From the NCBI GenBank assembly GCA_028224375.1, contig JAOIVW010000015.1, positions 1 to 64,000 of the forward strand: 64,000 nt of DNA, given 5' to 3'. Below the pieces are notes generated by a model. The model was given only the letters and a program-made list of their open reading frames with translations, did no database searches and was not told the DNA's origin. Below, one piece after another: positions 28,995-38,048 of this stretch. Origin of the DNA: Hellea sp. (GTDB taxonomy: Bacteria; Pseudomonadota; Alphaproteobacteria; Caulobacterales; Maricaulaceae). The position numbers and the translations under genes are program-made. Each line of letters starts with the position of its first letter. Position 1 is the first letter of the stretch.

Positions 28995-30440
28995 TTAGTC
29001 TGCTTTAAGCAAGTCTGCGTAAAGCGCCATATAAGCTTTGGCGGATAATGCCCAGCCAACGGGCTGCGTTATCGCATTGCGGCGCATCTGCGCCCAAATT
29101 TTGGGCGCGCGGTAAAGCGCAAAGGCGCGGTCTATCGTGGCTGAGAGGGTATGAACGTCGATATCGGAAAACAAAAGACCTGTGGCTACGCCTTTGGCAA
29201 GGGCGGCAGGGCTGGCATCGATAATCGTATCATTCAGCCCGCCGACCCGTCCGGCAATCGGCACCGTCCCGTAACGCATCGCGCATAATTGTGTGAGGCC
29301 GCACGGCTCAAATCGGGATGGAATAAAGATGGCGTCCGCGCCGGCCTGAATAAGATGGGCGAGGGGTTCGTCATAGCCGATTTGCACGCCGACTTCTGTG
29401 GGGTGTTTTTTCGCCGCCGCCAGAAAGGCCGCTTCAATCGTGCTATCGCCTGAGCCCAACAAAGCGAGCTGTCCGCCTGAGAGGACAATATGATCGACGA
29501 GGCCTGCGAGAACGTCCAATCCTTTTTGCGTGGTCAGGCGCGAGATGACGCAAAAGAGCGGCACATCTTTGGCTTTGCGCAGCCCCATTTTCTTTTGCAA
29601 AGCGGCTTTGTTTTTAGCCTTTCCCGCGAGGTTTTCAGCGGAGTAATTAGCGGCAATATCCGGGTCTGTTTCAGGGTTCCAGACGTCCAAATCAATGCCG
29701 TTTAAAATGCCTGATAGGTCTTGTCCGCGCGATTTTAAAAGCCCGCCAAATCCCATCCCGCTGGCGTCGGATTGTATCTCCAGCGCGTAGGTCGGGCTCA
29801 CGGTTGTGACGTGATCACTATAGACAATCCCGCCTTTTAAATAGCTGACCTTATCCCAATATTCCAAGCCGTAGTCGCGGAAAAATTCGTCGGGCAGACC
29901 GATATTGGACATAATGTGTTTGGGAAAGTTTCCTTGGAAAGCGAGGTTGTGAATGGTCTGAACGGTTTTGATATCGTCTCGGCCCATCGCTTTCAGATAG
30001 GCGGCGGTGAGGCCTGCCTGCCAATCATGGGCATGGACAATCTCAAATTCAGGAATTTTAAAATCACCTGCCGCGAGCTGCGCGGCAATCTTTGAAAAGG
30101 CAGCAAATTTGATAGCATTATCGGCGCGGTCCAGGCCATTTTTTTCCTGATAAGGATTGCCTGTAACATTAAATAAGTGCGGGGCGTCGAGCGCGATAAT
30201 TGAGAGGCCTTTGGCGGTTTTACCTGTAATTAGTTTTGCAGGCTCACCCGCCACATCTTTGAGTTTGGCGAGTGTTTTTTTGGACTTCAAACCGCTTAAA
30301 ACGGTGGGAAATCCGGGCAGAAAAACGGTGACATCTGCGCCTTCCGCCTCAAGCGCAAAGGGAACGGCGCCCACAACATCGGCCAACCCTCCGGTTTTTA
30401 TGAGCGGGAAACACTCGGAAGCTACCATTAAAATGCGCAT
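28995..30440 (-). CDS. glgA: glycogen synthase (ADP-glucose, GT5)
   Basis: This 481-residue GT-B enzyme starts MRILMVASECFPLIKTGGLADVVG, where KTGG contacts ADP-glucose. HAHDWQAGL and the C-terminal SRFEPCGLTQL with GGLNDT motif complete the signature. It extends alpha-1,4-glucan chains from ADP-glucose in the cytoplasm. It lies 8 bases after glgC and 3 bases before glgX/malQ, so the operon is tightly coupled. Length and motifs are those of bacterial GlgA. Confidence 0.96.
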   Translation of the reverse strand: MRILMVASECFPLIKTGGLADVVGAVPFALEAEGADVTVFLPGFPTVLSGLKSKKTLAKLKDVAGEPAKLITGKTAKGLSIIALDAPHLFNVTGNPYQEKNGLDRADNAIKFAAFSKIAAQLAAGDFKIPEFEIVHAHDWQAGLTAAYLKAMGRDDIKTVQTIHNLAFQGNFPKHIMSNIGLPDEFFRDYGLEYWDKVSYLKGGIVYSDHVTTVSPTYALEIQSDASGMGFGGLLKSRGQDLSGILNGIDLDVWNPETDPDIAANYSAENLAGKAKNKAALQKKMGLRKAKDVPLFCVISRLTTQKGLDVLAGLVDHIVLSGGQLALLGSGDSTIEAAFLAAAKKHPTEVGVQIGYDEPLAHLIQAGADAIFIPSRFEPCGLTQLCAMRYGTVPIAGRVGGLNDTIIDASPAALAKGVATGLLFSDIDVHTLSATIDRAFALYRAPKIWAQMRRNAITQPVGWALSAKAYMALYADLLKAD

Positions 30441-30448
30441 AAAACCGT

Positions 30449-31726
30449 CTAAAAGTCCAATTTATCGATCATCGGTTGGGTAATCAGGCAGATACCGCTC
30501 TTTGTGCGGTAGAAGCGTTTAGCATCCAATTTCGGATCATTGCCGACGGCTAATCCTCTAGGGATTTTGACGCCGCGATCAATCACAACATTGGTCAGCT
30601 GACAGACCTCTTCGACATCAACATAGGGCAGAACAATACAGCGTTTCAGCGTCGAATAAGAATGGATATAACAGCCCGTAAAGAGCAGGGATTGATCCAC
30701 CCGCGCGCCTGAAATAATACAGCCGCCAGAGATAACGGAATTAACCGCCGCGCCGCGCCGCCCGACTTCGTCATGGATGAACTTCGCGCCCGGAACTAAT
30801 TCGCTATAGGTCCATATCGGCCAGTCTTTATCATATAAATTTAACGCGGGCTCGAAAGATGTGAGGTCTAAATTAGCCTCCATATAAGCATCAACCGTTC
30901 CGACATCACGCCAATAGGCTTCTTCCTCACCCTCAGAACGCACGCAGGATTTTGTAAAGCGGTGCGCCTGAGCTTTACCGTTTTTAACAATGTAAGGAAT
31001 GACGTTTTTGCCGAAGTCCCGGTCCGAGCCTTCTTCAGCGGCATCGCGGCGAAGCTGTTCAAATAGGAAGTTTTTATCAAAGACATAAATCCCCATGGAA
31101 GCGAGGCAAATATCTGTCTCGCCGGGAATGGTTGGCGGGTCTTCAGGCTTTTCCAAAAAGTCCGTTATCATATCCGTATCATCGACATGCATAACGCCAA
31201 AACCTTTGGCCTCTTCTTTGCTGACTTGCAGGCACCCAATAGTAACATCCGCGCCTGAATTAACATGCTCTTCAAGCATTAATTCATAATCCATTTTATA
31301 GATATGATCGCCCGCTAAAATGACGATATATTCGACATTGGAATGGGCCGCCATAATATGGATGTTTTGGTAAACCGCATCGGCTGTGCCCTCGTACCAG
31401 CGGGTTTCAGACATGGTCTGAGAGGCGGGCATAATGTCAAAACTCTCATTGCGTTCCGCGCGGTAAAAGTTCCAGCCGCGCTGCAAATGTCTAATAAGGC
31501 TGTGCTGTTTATATTGTGTCGCGACGCCAATACGCTTGATGCCGGAATTCATTGCATTGGATAGCGCGAAGTCAATAATCCGAAATTTTCCGCCAAAATA
31601 AACGGCGGGCTTGGCGCGTACTTCGGTCATGTCTTTCAAGCGGCTTCCGCGCCCGCCCGCCAAGACAAAAGCCATTGATTTTTCAGCTAAGCGCCGATTT
31701 GATGAAAACGCCTTATTATGCATCAT
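30449..31726 (-). CDS. glgC: glucose-1-phosphate adenylyltransferase (ADP-glucose pyrophosphorylase)
   Basis: The protein has about 425 residues. The N-terminal nucleotidyltransferase domain shows [13 protein letters not shown] and [21 protein letters not shown], with [10 protein letters not shown] in the middle. A C-terminal left-handed beta-helix holds the allosteric region. It makes ADP-glucose from ATP and glucose 1-phosphate, the committed and usually allosterically controlled step of glycogen synthesis. I start at the tandem ATGs at 31726/31723 because GGGGAGGA precedes them; the longer frame to 31804 adds no conserved sequence. It leads the minus-strand operon and is divergent from glgP. 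Confidence 0.95.
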   Translation of the reverse strand: MMHNKAFSSNRRLAEKSMAFVLAGGRGSRLKDMTEVRAKPAVYFGGKFRIIDFALSNAMNSGIKRIGVATQYKQHSLIRHLQRGWNFYRAERNESFDIMPASQTMSETRWYEGTADAVYQNIHIMAAHSNVEYIVILAGDHIYKMDYELMLEEHVNSGADVTIGCLQVSKEEAKGFGVMHVDDTDMITDFLEKPEDPPTIPGETDICLASMGIYVFDKNFLFEQLRRDAAEEGSDRDFGKNVIPYIVKNGKAQAHRFTKSCVRSEGEEEAYWRDVGTVDAYMEANLDLTSFEPALNLYDKDWPIWTYSELVPGAKFIHDEVGRRGAAVNSVISGGCIISGARVDQSLLFTGCYIHSYSTLKRCIVLPYVDVEEVCQLTNVVIDRGVKIPRGLAVGNDPKLDAKRFYRTKSGICLITQPMIDKLDF

Positions 31727-31921
31727 TTTCCTCCCCACAGGGCGCAAACGCCCAATTTTTGTACCCCATTGCAGTCCTTTTGGCTGTATTGCTTCGCACA
31801 CCATAATTTACGAGCAGAATCACTAGACGTAAGCTATGTAGCGCCGTAAGGCGTGCCGCATTATTAGACCGTTATCGGCATTGACTTAAAATGCCTGCGC
31901 CGAAAAAAGCAAGAGAAAACC
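31727..31921. promoter_or_regulatory. divergent promoter region between glgC and glgP
   Basis: This 195-bp gap must carry the promoters of both glycogen operons. The glgP ribosome site AGAG lies about seven bases before its ATG, and a small stem GGCATT/AATGCC (31876-31894) lies 28 bases before it. No convincing -35/-10 pair could be assigned by eye. Confidence 0.5.
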
Positions 31922-34366
31922 ATGGAAGCCGTTAAACGCAATATCGAAGATACTAAAGATTTGATCGACGAGAGCTTCGGAGATTCGATCCTGCGCCATC
32001 TGATCTACACAGTGGGTAAGGATAAGACTCATGCTGTGGATCGGGATTGGTGTGTGGCTGTGTCCTATGCTGTGCGCGACCGCATGGTTGACGGATGGAT
32101 TGATACAACGCGCGCCATTTATAAGAAAAAGCAAAAGCGGGTATATTACCTGTCTATGGAATTTATGATTGGGCGTATGCTCGAAGACAGCCTAACTAAT
32201 TTGGGCCTGATTGAAGACGCCAAGGATTTTCTGACATCTGAGGGTTTGAACTTTCACGATGTATTACACGCCGAGCAAGATGCCGCTCTGGGCAATGGCG
32301 GTCTTGGCCGCTTAGCCGCTTGTTTCATGGACAGCATGTCAACGACAGGCGTCGCAGGGATGGGTTACGGTATTCGCTATCAGCACGGTATTTTTCGCCA
32401 GAACATTGAAGATGGCTGGCAAATGGAAGAGCCTGAAGATTGGCTCGTTAAAGGCAATGCTTGGGAATTTCGCCGTTCTGAAGTTGTTTATAATGTTGAA
32501 TTTGGCGGCAAAGTCGAAACCGCGCCTGATGGCAAAGTGACGTGGACGCCAAGCGAACGGGTTCAGGCTGTTGCCTTTGATATGCCGATTGCAGGCTGGA
32601 AAGGCGAGCATGTCAACACGCTGCGTCTTTGGTCTGCGCGTCAAGCCGATATGATGAACCTCAAGAAATTCAACGAAGGTGATTTCATGGCGTCGGCCCG
32701 TCAGCAAATTTTGGCCGAGACACTCTCCAAAGTTCTCTATCCCGGCGACCATACACCCGAAGGACGGGAATTGCGACTAAAGCAAGAAGTGTTCTTCACA
32801 TCGGCCTCTTTGCAAGACCTCCTGCGCCGCTACTTCACCAATTATGAGAGCCTGGACACGCTCGGCGATCATGTCGCTGTGCAGCTTAACGATACCCACC
32901 CCGCCATTGCTGTGCCAGAGCTTATCCGCATCATGATGGATGATCATGGTTATAGTTTTGAGCGCGCTTTTGAAATTACGCGCGAGACGCTGCATTATAC
33001 GAACCATACGCTTCTGCCTGAAGCGCTGGAAAAATGGCCGGTCTCGCTTTTTGCCAGCATCTTGCCGCGTCATTTGCAGATCATAAATCTCATTGACGGT
33101 GCCTTCTATCAGGAAGCCATGGCCGCCGGTCTGGAACATCACATTATCGCGGGCATTCAAGCGATACATCCGCATCAAAATGATTGGGTGCGCATGGGTA
33201 ACTTGGCTTTTATCGGTTCACGCAAAGTCAACGGCGTCTCCGCTCTGCATACAGAGCTGATGAAGAAAACCGTGTTTCATGATTTGCACCGCATGTTCCC
33301 AGATAAAATCGTCAACCAGACAAATGGCGTAACGCCGCGCCGTTGGCTGCTGGAATGCAATCACGGCCTGTCAGACCTTATCACCGATAAGATTGGCGAA
33401 GGTTGGATTGACGATTTGGAACAGCTGAAAAAGCTGGAAAAATTCGCTGAGGATAAAGCCTTTCAGAAGACATATATGGCGGTCAAAACCGATAATAAAA
33501 AACGTCTGGGTGATTTCTTAAAAGAGCGCATGGACATTACCGTCAATCCTGACGCGATGTTTGATATCCAGATTAAGCGCATCCATGAATATAAGCGGCA
33601 GCTGATGAATGTTCTGGAGACCATCGCGCTCTATAATGCGATGAAAGCTGACCCGAAAGCGAAATGGCAACCGCGCGTGAAAATCTTCGCCGGTAAAGCC
33701 GCGCCGAGTTATTTCCTCGCTAAGCTGATTATCAAGCTCATCAATGATGTCGCCGAGGTTATCAATAATGATAAGGATATCGGCGATAATCTGAAATTGA
33801 TTTTCCTGCCCAATTACAATGTCTCTGCGGCGGAAGTCCTAATCCCAGGCGCGGATTTGTCAGAGCAAATCTCGACAGCTGGTTTTGAAGCGTCAGGCAC
33901 AGGCAATATGAAATTTGCCCTGAACGGCGCGCTGACGGTCGGTACGCTTGACGGCGCCAATGTCGAAATGCGTGAGCATTTGGGCGAGGAGAACATCTTT
34001 ATCTTTGGTATGATTGACGATGAAGTCGCTGAGCGTCAACATCGCCGCGCGCGTCCGTCAGAAGTGCTTAAGGACTCGCCGCGTTTGCAGCAAATTATTC
34101 GTCAATTGGAGACAGGATTTTTCTCAGATGGCGATACAAACCGCTATCACGACATTCTCGATAACCTCAAACATCATGACTATTTCCAGGTCGTGCCTGA
34201 CTTTGAAGCCTATTGGAATATTCAGCGCCATATTGACGAGGTCTATCAAAAGCCCGAAGAGTGGGCCAAGATGGCTATTCTGAATACGGCGCGTATGGGC
34301 TGGTTTAGTTCAGACCGCACCATTCGCGGTTATGCCAAAGATATCTGGAACGCGCCGACCAAATAG
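31922..34366 (+). CDS. glgP: glycogen phosphorylase
   Basis: The 814-residue protein is colinear with bacterial GlgP/MalP: YYLSMEFMIGRMLEDSL and ALGNGGLGRLAACFMDS near the N-terminus, VNQTNGVTPRRWL in the middle, and EASGTGNMKFALNGALTVGT, in which Lys near residue 664 carries pyridoxal phosphate. It releases glucose 1-phosphate from non-reducing ends of glycogen in the cytoplasm. It begins the plus-strand operon with glgB 27 bases downstream. The pairing of a degrading and a branching gene opposite the synthesis operon is notable, but separate controls cannot be read. Confidence 0.97.
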   Translation: MEAVKRNIEDTKDLIDESFGDSILRHLIYTVGKDKTHAVDRDWCVAVSYAVRDRMVDGWIDTTRAIYKKKQKRVYYLSMEFMIGRMLEDSLTNLGLIEDAKDFLTSEGLNFHDVLHAEQDAALGNGGLGRLAACFMDSMSTTGVAGMGYGIRYQHGIFRQNIEDGWQMEEPEDWLVKGNAWEFRRSEVVYNVEFGGKVETAPDGKVTWTPSERVQAVAFDMPIAGWKGEHVNTLRLWSARQADMMNLKKFNEGDFMASARQQILAETLSKVLYPGDHTPEGRELRLKQEVFFTSASLQDLLRRYFTNYESLDTLGDHVAVQLNDTHPAIAVPELIRIMMDDHGYSFERAFEITRETLHYTNHTLLPEALEKWPVSLFASILPRHLQIINLIDGAFYQEAMAAGLEHHIIAGIQAIHPHQNDWVRMGNLAFIGSRKVNGVSALHTELMKKTVFHDLHRMFPDKIVNQTNGVTPRRWLLECNHGLSDLITDKIGEGWIDDLEQLKKLEKFAEDKAFQKTYMAVKTDNKKRLGDFLKERMDITVNPDAMFDIQIKRIHEYKRQLMNVLETIALYNAMKADPKAKWQPRVKIFAGKAAPSYFLAKLIIKLINDVAEVINNDKDIGDNLKLIFLPNYNVSAAEVLIPGADLSEQISTAGFEASGTGNMKFALNGALTVGTLDGANVEMREHLGEENIFIFGMIDDEVAERQHRRARPSEVLKDSPRLQQIIRQLETGFFSDGDTNRYHDILDNLKHHDYFQVVPDFEAYWNIQRHIDEVYQKPEEWAKMAILNTARMGWFSSDRTIRGYAKDIWNAPTK

Positions 34367-34393
34367 TCTGCGCCAAGCTGAAAGAGAGCGGAC

Positions 34394-36589
34394 ATGGAAC
34401 AGCCTGAAATTAACCGCCTGATTTCGGGCACCCATGCTGACCCTTTCTCGCGGCTGGGCCTGCATGACGATGGCCAGCAATCCGTCATACGCACATTCGC
34501 GCCCCATGCCGAAACGGTTGAGGTCTTCACCCCGCGCGCGAAAAAGGCTGTGGCTGAGCTGACCCGTATCCATGATGCAGGCCTGTTTGAAGGTGCGCTG
34601 CCTACCAGCAAGATTAAAAGCGGCTATCAATTACAAGCCAAATATGGGGAGACGTCTCACCGCTTTGACGACCCTTATCGGTTTTTGCCAAGCCTGGGTG
34701 ACCTAGATCTTTATCTGCTATCTGAAGGTAGCCACGTTCATGCCTACCGTATGCTCGGCGCGCATATTATGGAGCAAGACGGCGTGCAGGGGACGCGGTT
34801 CACGCTCTGGGCCCCTAATGCGGCGGGTGTCTGTGTGGCGGGGGATTTCAACCATTGGAGCACGGTGAAAAACCCGATGCGCTCTCGCGGGGGCAGCGGC
34901 ATTTGGGAGCTGTTTATGCCGGATGTCAAAGACGGCACCGCCTATAAATATGCTATCCGTGATGCGGGCGGGCAGATGCAGCCGCTCAAAGCTGACCCCT
35001 TTGGATTTGGCTCAGAGATGCGGCCAAAATCCGCCTCCGTTGTGCGCGATCTCTCGGCCTATAAATGGCGAGATAAAAAATGGCTCAAGACCCGCCATGA
35101 GCGCCATCACCGCGCCGCGCCTATGTCGGTTTACGAGGTTCATCTCGGTTCTTGGCAACAACATGAGGATGGCAGCTTTCTGACCTATGCCGAGCTGGCC
35201 GACCGCCTGATACCTTACGTCAAAGAGCTGGGATTTACCCATATCGAGCTGATGCCAATTACCGAGCATCCTTTTGACGGCTCTTGGGGTTATCAGCCTA
35301 TCGGGCTTTATGCGCCGACAGCGCGCTTTGGCACTGCGGATGATTTCAAAGCTTTTGTAGATGCGTTCCACAAAGCGGAGATCGGGATTATTCTGGATTG
35401 GGTGCCAGGGCACTTCCCGTCTGATAAGCACGGCCTTGCCAAATTTGACGGCTCGCATCTTTATGAGCATGCAGATGTGCGCAAAGGCTTTCACCCGGAT
35501 TGGAACACGCTGATATTTAATTTTGGCCGCCGAGAGGTCGTCAATTACCTTGTCGCCAATGCGCGCTTCTGGCTCGAGGAATATCATCTGGATGGCCTGC
35601 GCGTGGATGCCGTCGCCTCCATGCTCTATCTAGATTATTCGCGCGAAGCGGATGAGTGGATTCCAAATCCCGATGGCAGCAACCAAAATTGGGAAGCGGT
35701 GAAGTTTCTCCAATCCATGAACGCCGATGCTTACTCCGCAGGGGAGGCGATGGGGGGCGGGGTTTTCACCGTCGCTGAGGAGAGCACAGCTTGGCCGGGC
35801 GTGACTGCGCCGACGGATCATGACGGGCTGGGTTTTGGCTTTAAATGGAATATGGGCTGGATGAATGACACGCTCGAATATATGGGCGAGGACCCGGTTA
35901 ATCGCAGCCATCACCACCACAAAATGACCTTCGGCATTGATTACGCTTTTAGCGAAAATTACGTGCTGCCGCTCTCCCATGATGAGGTTGTTCACGGCAA
36001 AGGCTCGCTGCTTGACCGCATGCCGGGTGACCGCTGGCAGAAACATGCCAATCTTCGTTCTTATTTTGGATTTATGTGGGGCCATCCGGGTAAGAAACTC
36101 CTCTTTATGGGCTGCGAATTTGCGCAGAGCCAGGAGTGGAAAGCCGATTATTCGCTCGACTGGCACTTGCTGCAATATCCCGAACACAAAAACACGCAGA
36201 CCCTCATTGGGGATTTGAACCGCATGTATAGCGGCATCCCCGCGCTCTATGAACAAGATTGCGAGCGGGCCGGTTTCGAATGGGTCGATGGCGGCGCGCA
36301 GGCCGATAATGTGCTCTCATTTCTGCGCTGGGATAAGGCCCGCAAAGCGCCTGTTCTCGTTGTGTGTAATTTCTCCCCCGTCGCAAGAACGCCCTACCGC
36401 ATAGGCGTACCTCTGGCCGGGAGATGGGATGAGCGGCTCAATACAGATAGCGAGCTTTACGGCGGCTCAGGCGCAGGTAATTTGGGCGGCATGAGCTCAG
36501 AGCCAATAGCCTCACACGGCCAAGCCCATTCCCTGTCAATGATATTACCGCCCCTCTCAGCGCTGTTCTTTCATTATGACGGGGCTTAG
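34394..36589 (+). CDS. glgB: 1,4-alpha-glucan branching enzyme (GH13)
   Basis: This 731-residue enzyme has an extra N-terminal domain (GTHADPFSRLGLH), then CBM48 (RFTLWAPNAAGVCVAGDFNHW), then the GH13 barrel: DWVPGHFP, LDGLRVDAVASMLY with the nucleophile near residue 405, a glutamate near 461 in FTVAEEST, and LSHDEVVHGKGS near 528. A C-terminal all-beta domain follows. It makes alpha-1,6 branches in glycogen. Length and domain order equal those of E. coli GlgB (728). It is the second gene of the plus-strand glycogen operon. Confidence 0.97.
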   Translation: MEQPEINRLISGTHADPFSRLGLHDDGQQSVIRTFAPHAETVEVFTPRAKKAVAELTRIHDAGLFEGALPTSKIKSGYQLQAKYGETSHRFDDPYRFLPSLGDLDLYLLSEGSHVHAYRMLGAHIMEQDGVQGTRFTLWAPNAAGVCVAGDFNHWSTVKNPMRSRGGSGIWELFMPDVKDGTAYKYAIRDAGGQMQPLKADPFGFGSEMRPKSASVVRDLSAYKWRDKKWLKTRHERHHRAAPMSVYEVHLGSWQQHEDGSFLTYAELADRLIPYVKELGFTHIELMPITEHPFDGSWGYQPIGLYAPTARFGTADDFKAFVDAFHKAEIGIILDWVPGHFPSDKHGLAKFDGSHLYEHADVRKGFHPDWNTLIFNFGRREVVNYLVANARFWLEEYHLDGLRVDAVASMLYLDYSREADEWIPNPDGSNQNWEAVKFLQSMNADAYSAGEAMGGGVFTVAEESTAWPGVTAPTDHDGLGFGFKWNMGWMNDTLEYMGEDPVNRSHHHHKMTFGIDYAFSENYVLPLSHDEVVHGKGSLLDRMPGDRWQKHANLRSYFGFMWGHPGKKLLFMGCEFAQSQEWKADYSLDWHLLQYPEHKNTQTLIGDLNRMYSGIPALYEQDCERAGFEWVDGGAQADNVLSFLRWDKARKAPVLVVCNFSPVARTPYRIGVPLAGRWDERLNTDSELYGGSGAGNLGGMSSEPIASHGQAHSLSMILPPLSALFFHYDGA

Positions 36590-36619
36590 GGTTTATTTCA
36601 ATATTTTGAAGCAATAGAT

Positions 36620-37288
36620 ATGGACCGCGATGCAATATTTTCAATCATAAGCGATAAGATTGAAAATATTCAAATTAGCAAATCAAAACCTGTTCGCGTC
36701 GCTGTAAATGGCATTGAAGGCACTGGAAAAACGACCTTTGCCATTGCGCTCGTGAAATATTTGAACGCTCATAATATCAACGCGACGCATGTATCTATTG
36801 ATGGGTTTCACTTTAACAAAGAGGTGCGTTATCGACAGGGGCGCGACTCAGCTGCAGGTTATTATGAAGACTCATATAATGAGGCCGGGTTCGTAGAAAA
36901 TGTTTTGAAACGGTCTCAACAGACTCCAGCAGAATATATTGAAGCGACACATGATTTGGCAACTGACGATTATCTGGATTTACCGCCAAAAAGATTGAGT
37001 GATAATGCTGTCATAGTTACGGATGGCTGTTACCTTTTTAAGCCAGTTTTCAATGAGTTTTGGGATTTAAAAGTATATCTAAAAACTGATTTCTCTACGG
37101 CTTTACAGAGGGGTGTTAAGCGCGATCAAAACGAATTAGGCGGTTATGAGTCTACGATGGAAAAATTTAAATCACGCTATCATGCAGCATCCAGGCGATA
37201 TATCTCTGAGGTTAATCCAGAAAGCTTGGCTGATTTAGTCGTAAATATAACTGATTTTGAGAATCTAAATATTCTGTCCAATTGTTAA
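36620..37288 (+). CDS. P-loop kinase of the uridine kinase/phosphoribulokinase type
   Basis: The protein has 222 residues. The Walker A motif is NGIEGTGKTTFA near residue 30. THVSIDGFHFNKEVRYRQGRDSAAGYYEDSYNE matches the base or sugar-binding loop of uridine kinase-like proteins. A further acidic strand VIVTDGCYLF and a lid segment follow. It probably phosphorylates a nucleoside or a sugar with ATP, but the substrate is uncertain. It is AT-richer than the glg genes before it and starts 30 bases after glgB without a strong ribosome site. Possibly acquired. Confidence 0.75.
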   Translation: MDRDAIFSIISDKIENIQISKSKPVRVAVNGIEGTGKTTFAIALVKYLNAHNINATHVSIDGFHFNKEVRYRQGRDSAAGYYEDSYNEAGFVENVLKRSQQTPAEYIEATHDLATDDYLDLPPKRLSDNAVIVTDGCYLFKPVFNEFWDLKVYLKTDFSTALQRGVKRDQNELGGYESTMEKFKSRYHAASRRYISEVNPESLADLVVNITDFENLNILSNC

Positions 37289-37430
37289 AGACTAGAATCG
37301 TATCGCGGCGAGATCAAAATTAGACCTGCTCCAGGTTACCATAACCTCATCTGCATAAATAACCATATCGTCACTTGGCGAGACGCGTTTGTTTGTTTAT
37401 GACAGGCTGAAAAATTTGGAGACTCACCTC

Positions 37431-37964
37431 ATGAGACTTAAGACTTTAATGCTGGCAACTGCTTGCGGCGCGATGGGACTATCAGCCTGCGGGACAACAA
37501 CCAAGGCTTTGGGCCTAACGAAAAACGCGCCTAATGAGTTTAATATTCTAACCAAAGCGCCGCTTGTCGTGCCGCCGGAATATAATCTGCGCCCGCCGCA
37601 AATCGGGACCAGTTCGGCTGAGAATAATTATAGCCAAAAATCAGCTCGTGAGGCGCTTATCGGCGATGTAGATGCGGCTGAACCTTCACGTGGTGAAGTT
37701 GTGTTATTGTCCAAAGCGGGTGTTGGCCGGTCTAACCCGGAAATCCGCCTTGAAATTGACGGCGTGAATTCCGTTGAACGTAAATCGCAGAGTTTCTCTG
37801 ATCAGATTCTGTTCTGGAGAGATGGCCGTGTTGATCTCCCAGAAGGCTCGCCCGTCGATCCTGAGATTGAAGCCCGCCGTATGGAGTCTTTGCAATCAGC
37901 CACAGGCGGCGCTGAGGTTGAAATCACCAGACGCCCAAGCGGACCGAAACTTCCTGGGCTCTAG
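37431..37964 (+). CDS. DUF3035 family lipoprotein
   Basis: The protein has about 177 residues. A lipoprotein signal (MLATACGAMGLSAC) is followed by the DUF3035 pattern APNEFNILTKAPLVVPPEYNLRPPQIG. DUF3035 proteins are alphaproteobacterial outer-membrane or periplasmic lipoproteins, possibly linked with envelope assembly and often near lspA or M16 peptidase genes. Here lspA is 18 kb away. I start at the ATG at 37431 because of the correct lipobox spacing and the upstream GGAG; the longer frame starts with TTG. A terminator at 38016-38048 follows. Confidence 0.87.
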   Translation: MRLKTLMLATACGAMGLSACGTTTKALGLTKNAPNEFNILTKAPLVVPPEYNLRPPQIGTSSAENNYSQKSAREALIGDVDAAEPSRGEVVLLSKAGVGRSNPEIRLEIDGVNSVERKSQSFSDQILFWRDGRVDLPEGSPVDPEIEARRMESLQSATGGAEVEITRRPSGPKLPGL

Positions 37965-38015
37965 CGTCTGAATTTGGCTATTTCTTTCGTCCACAAGCGA
38001 CGTGTTTGACATTCT

Positions 38016-38048
38016 GGCCTAATCGCCCTGCGGCGGTTAGGCTTTTTT
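38016..38048 (+). terminator. terminator overlapping the mutL translation start region
   Basis: GCCTAATCGCC pairs with GGCGGTTAGGC (one T-G wobble) and is followed by six T. It fits the end of the DUF3035 gene. The last T is directly before the mutL GTG start, so the only Shine-Dalgarno-like bases of mutL (AGG at 38039-38041) lie in the stem. Confidence 0.8.

Noticed and set aside
35630-36256. Minus-strand open frame of 208 codons in glgB
   Set aside because: It is antisense to the firmly assigned branching enzyme and has no recognisable motif.
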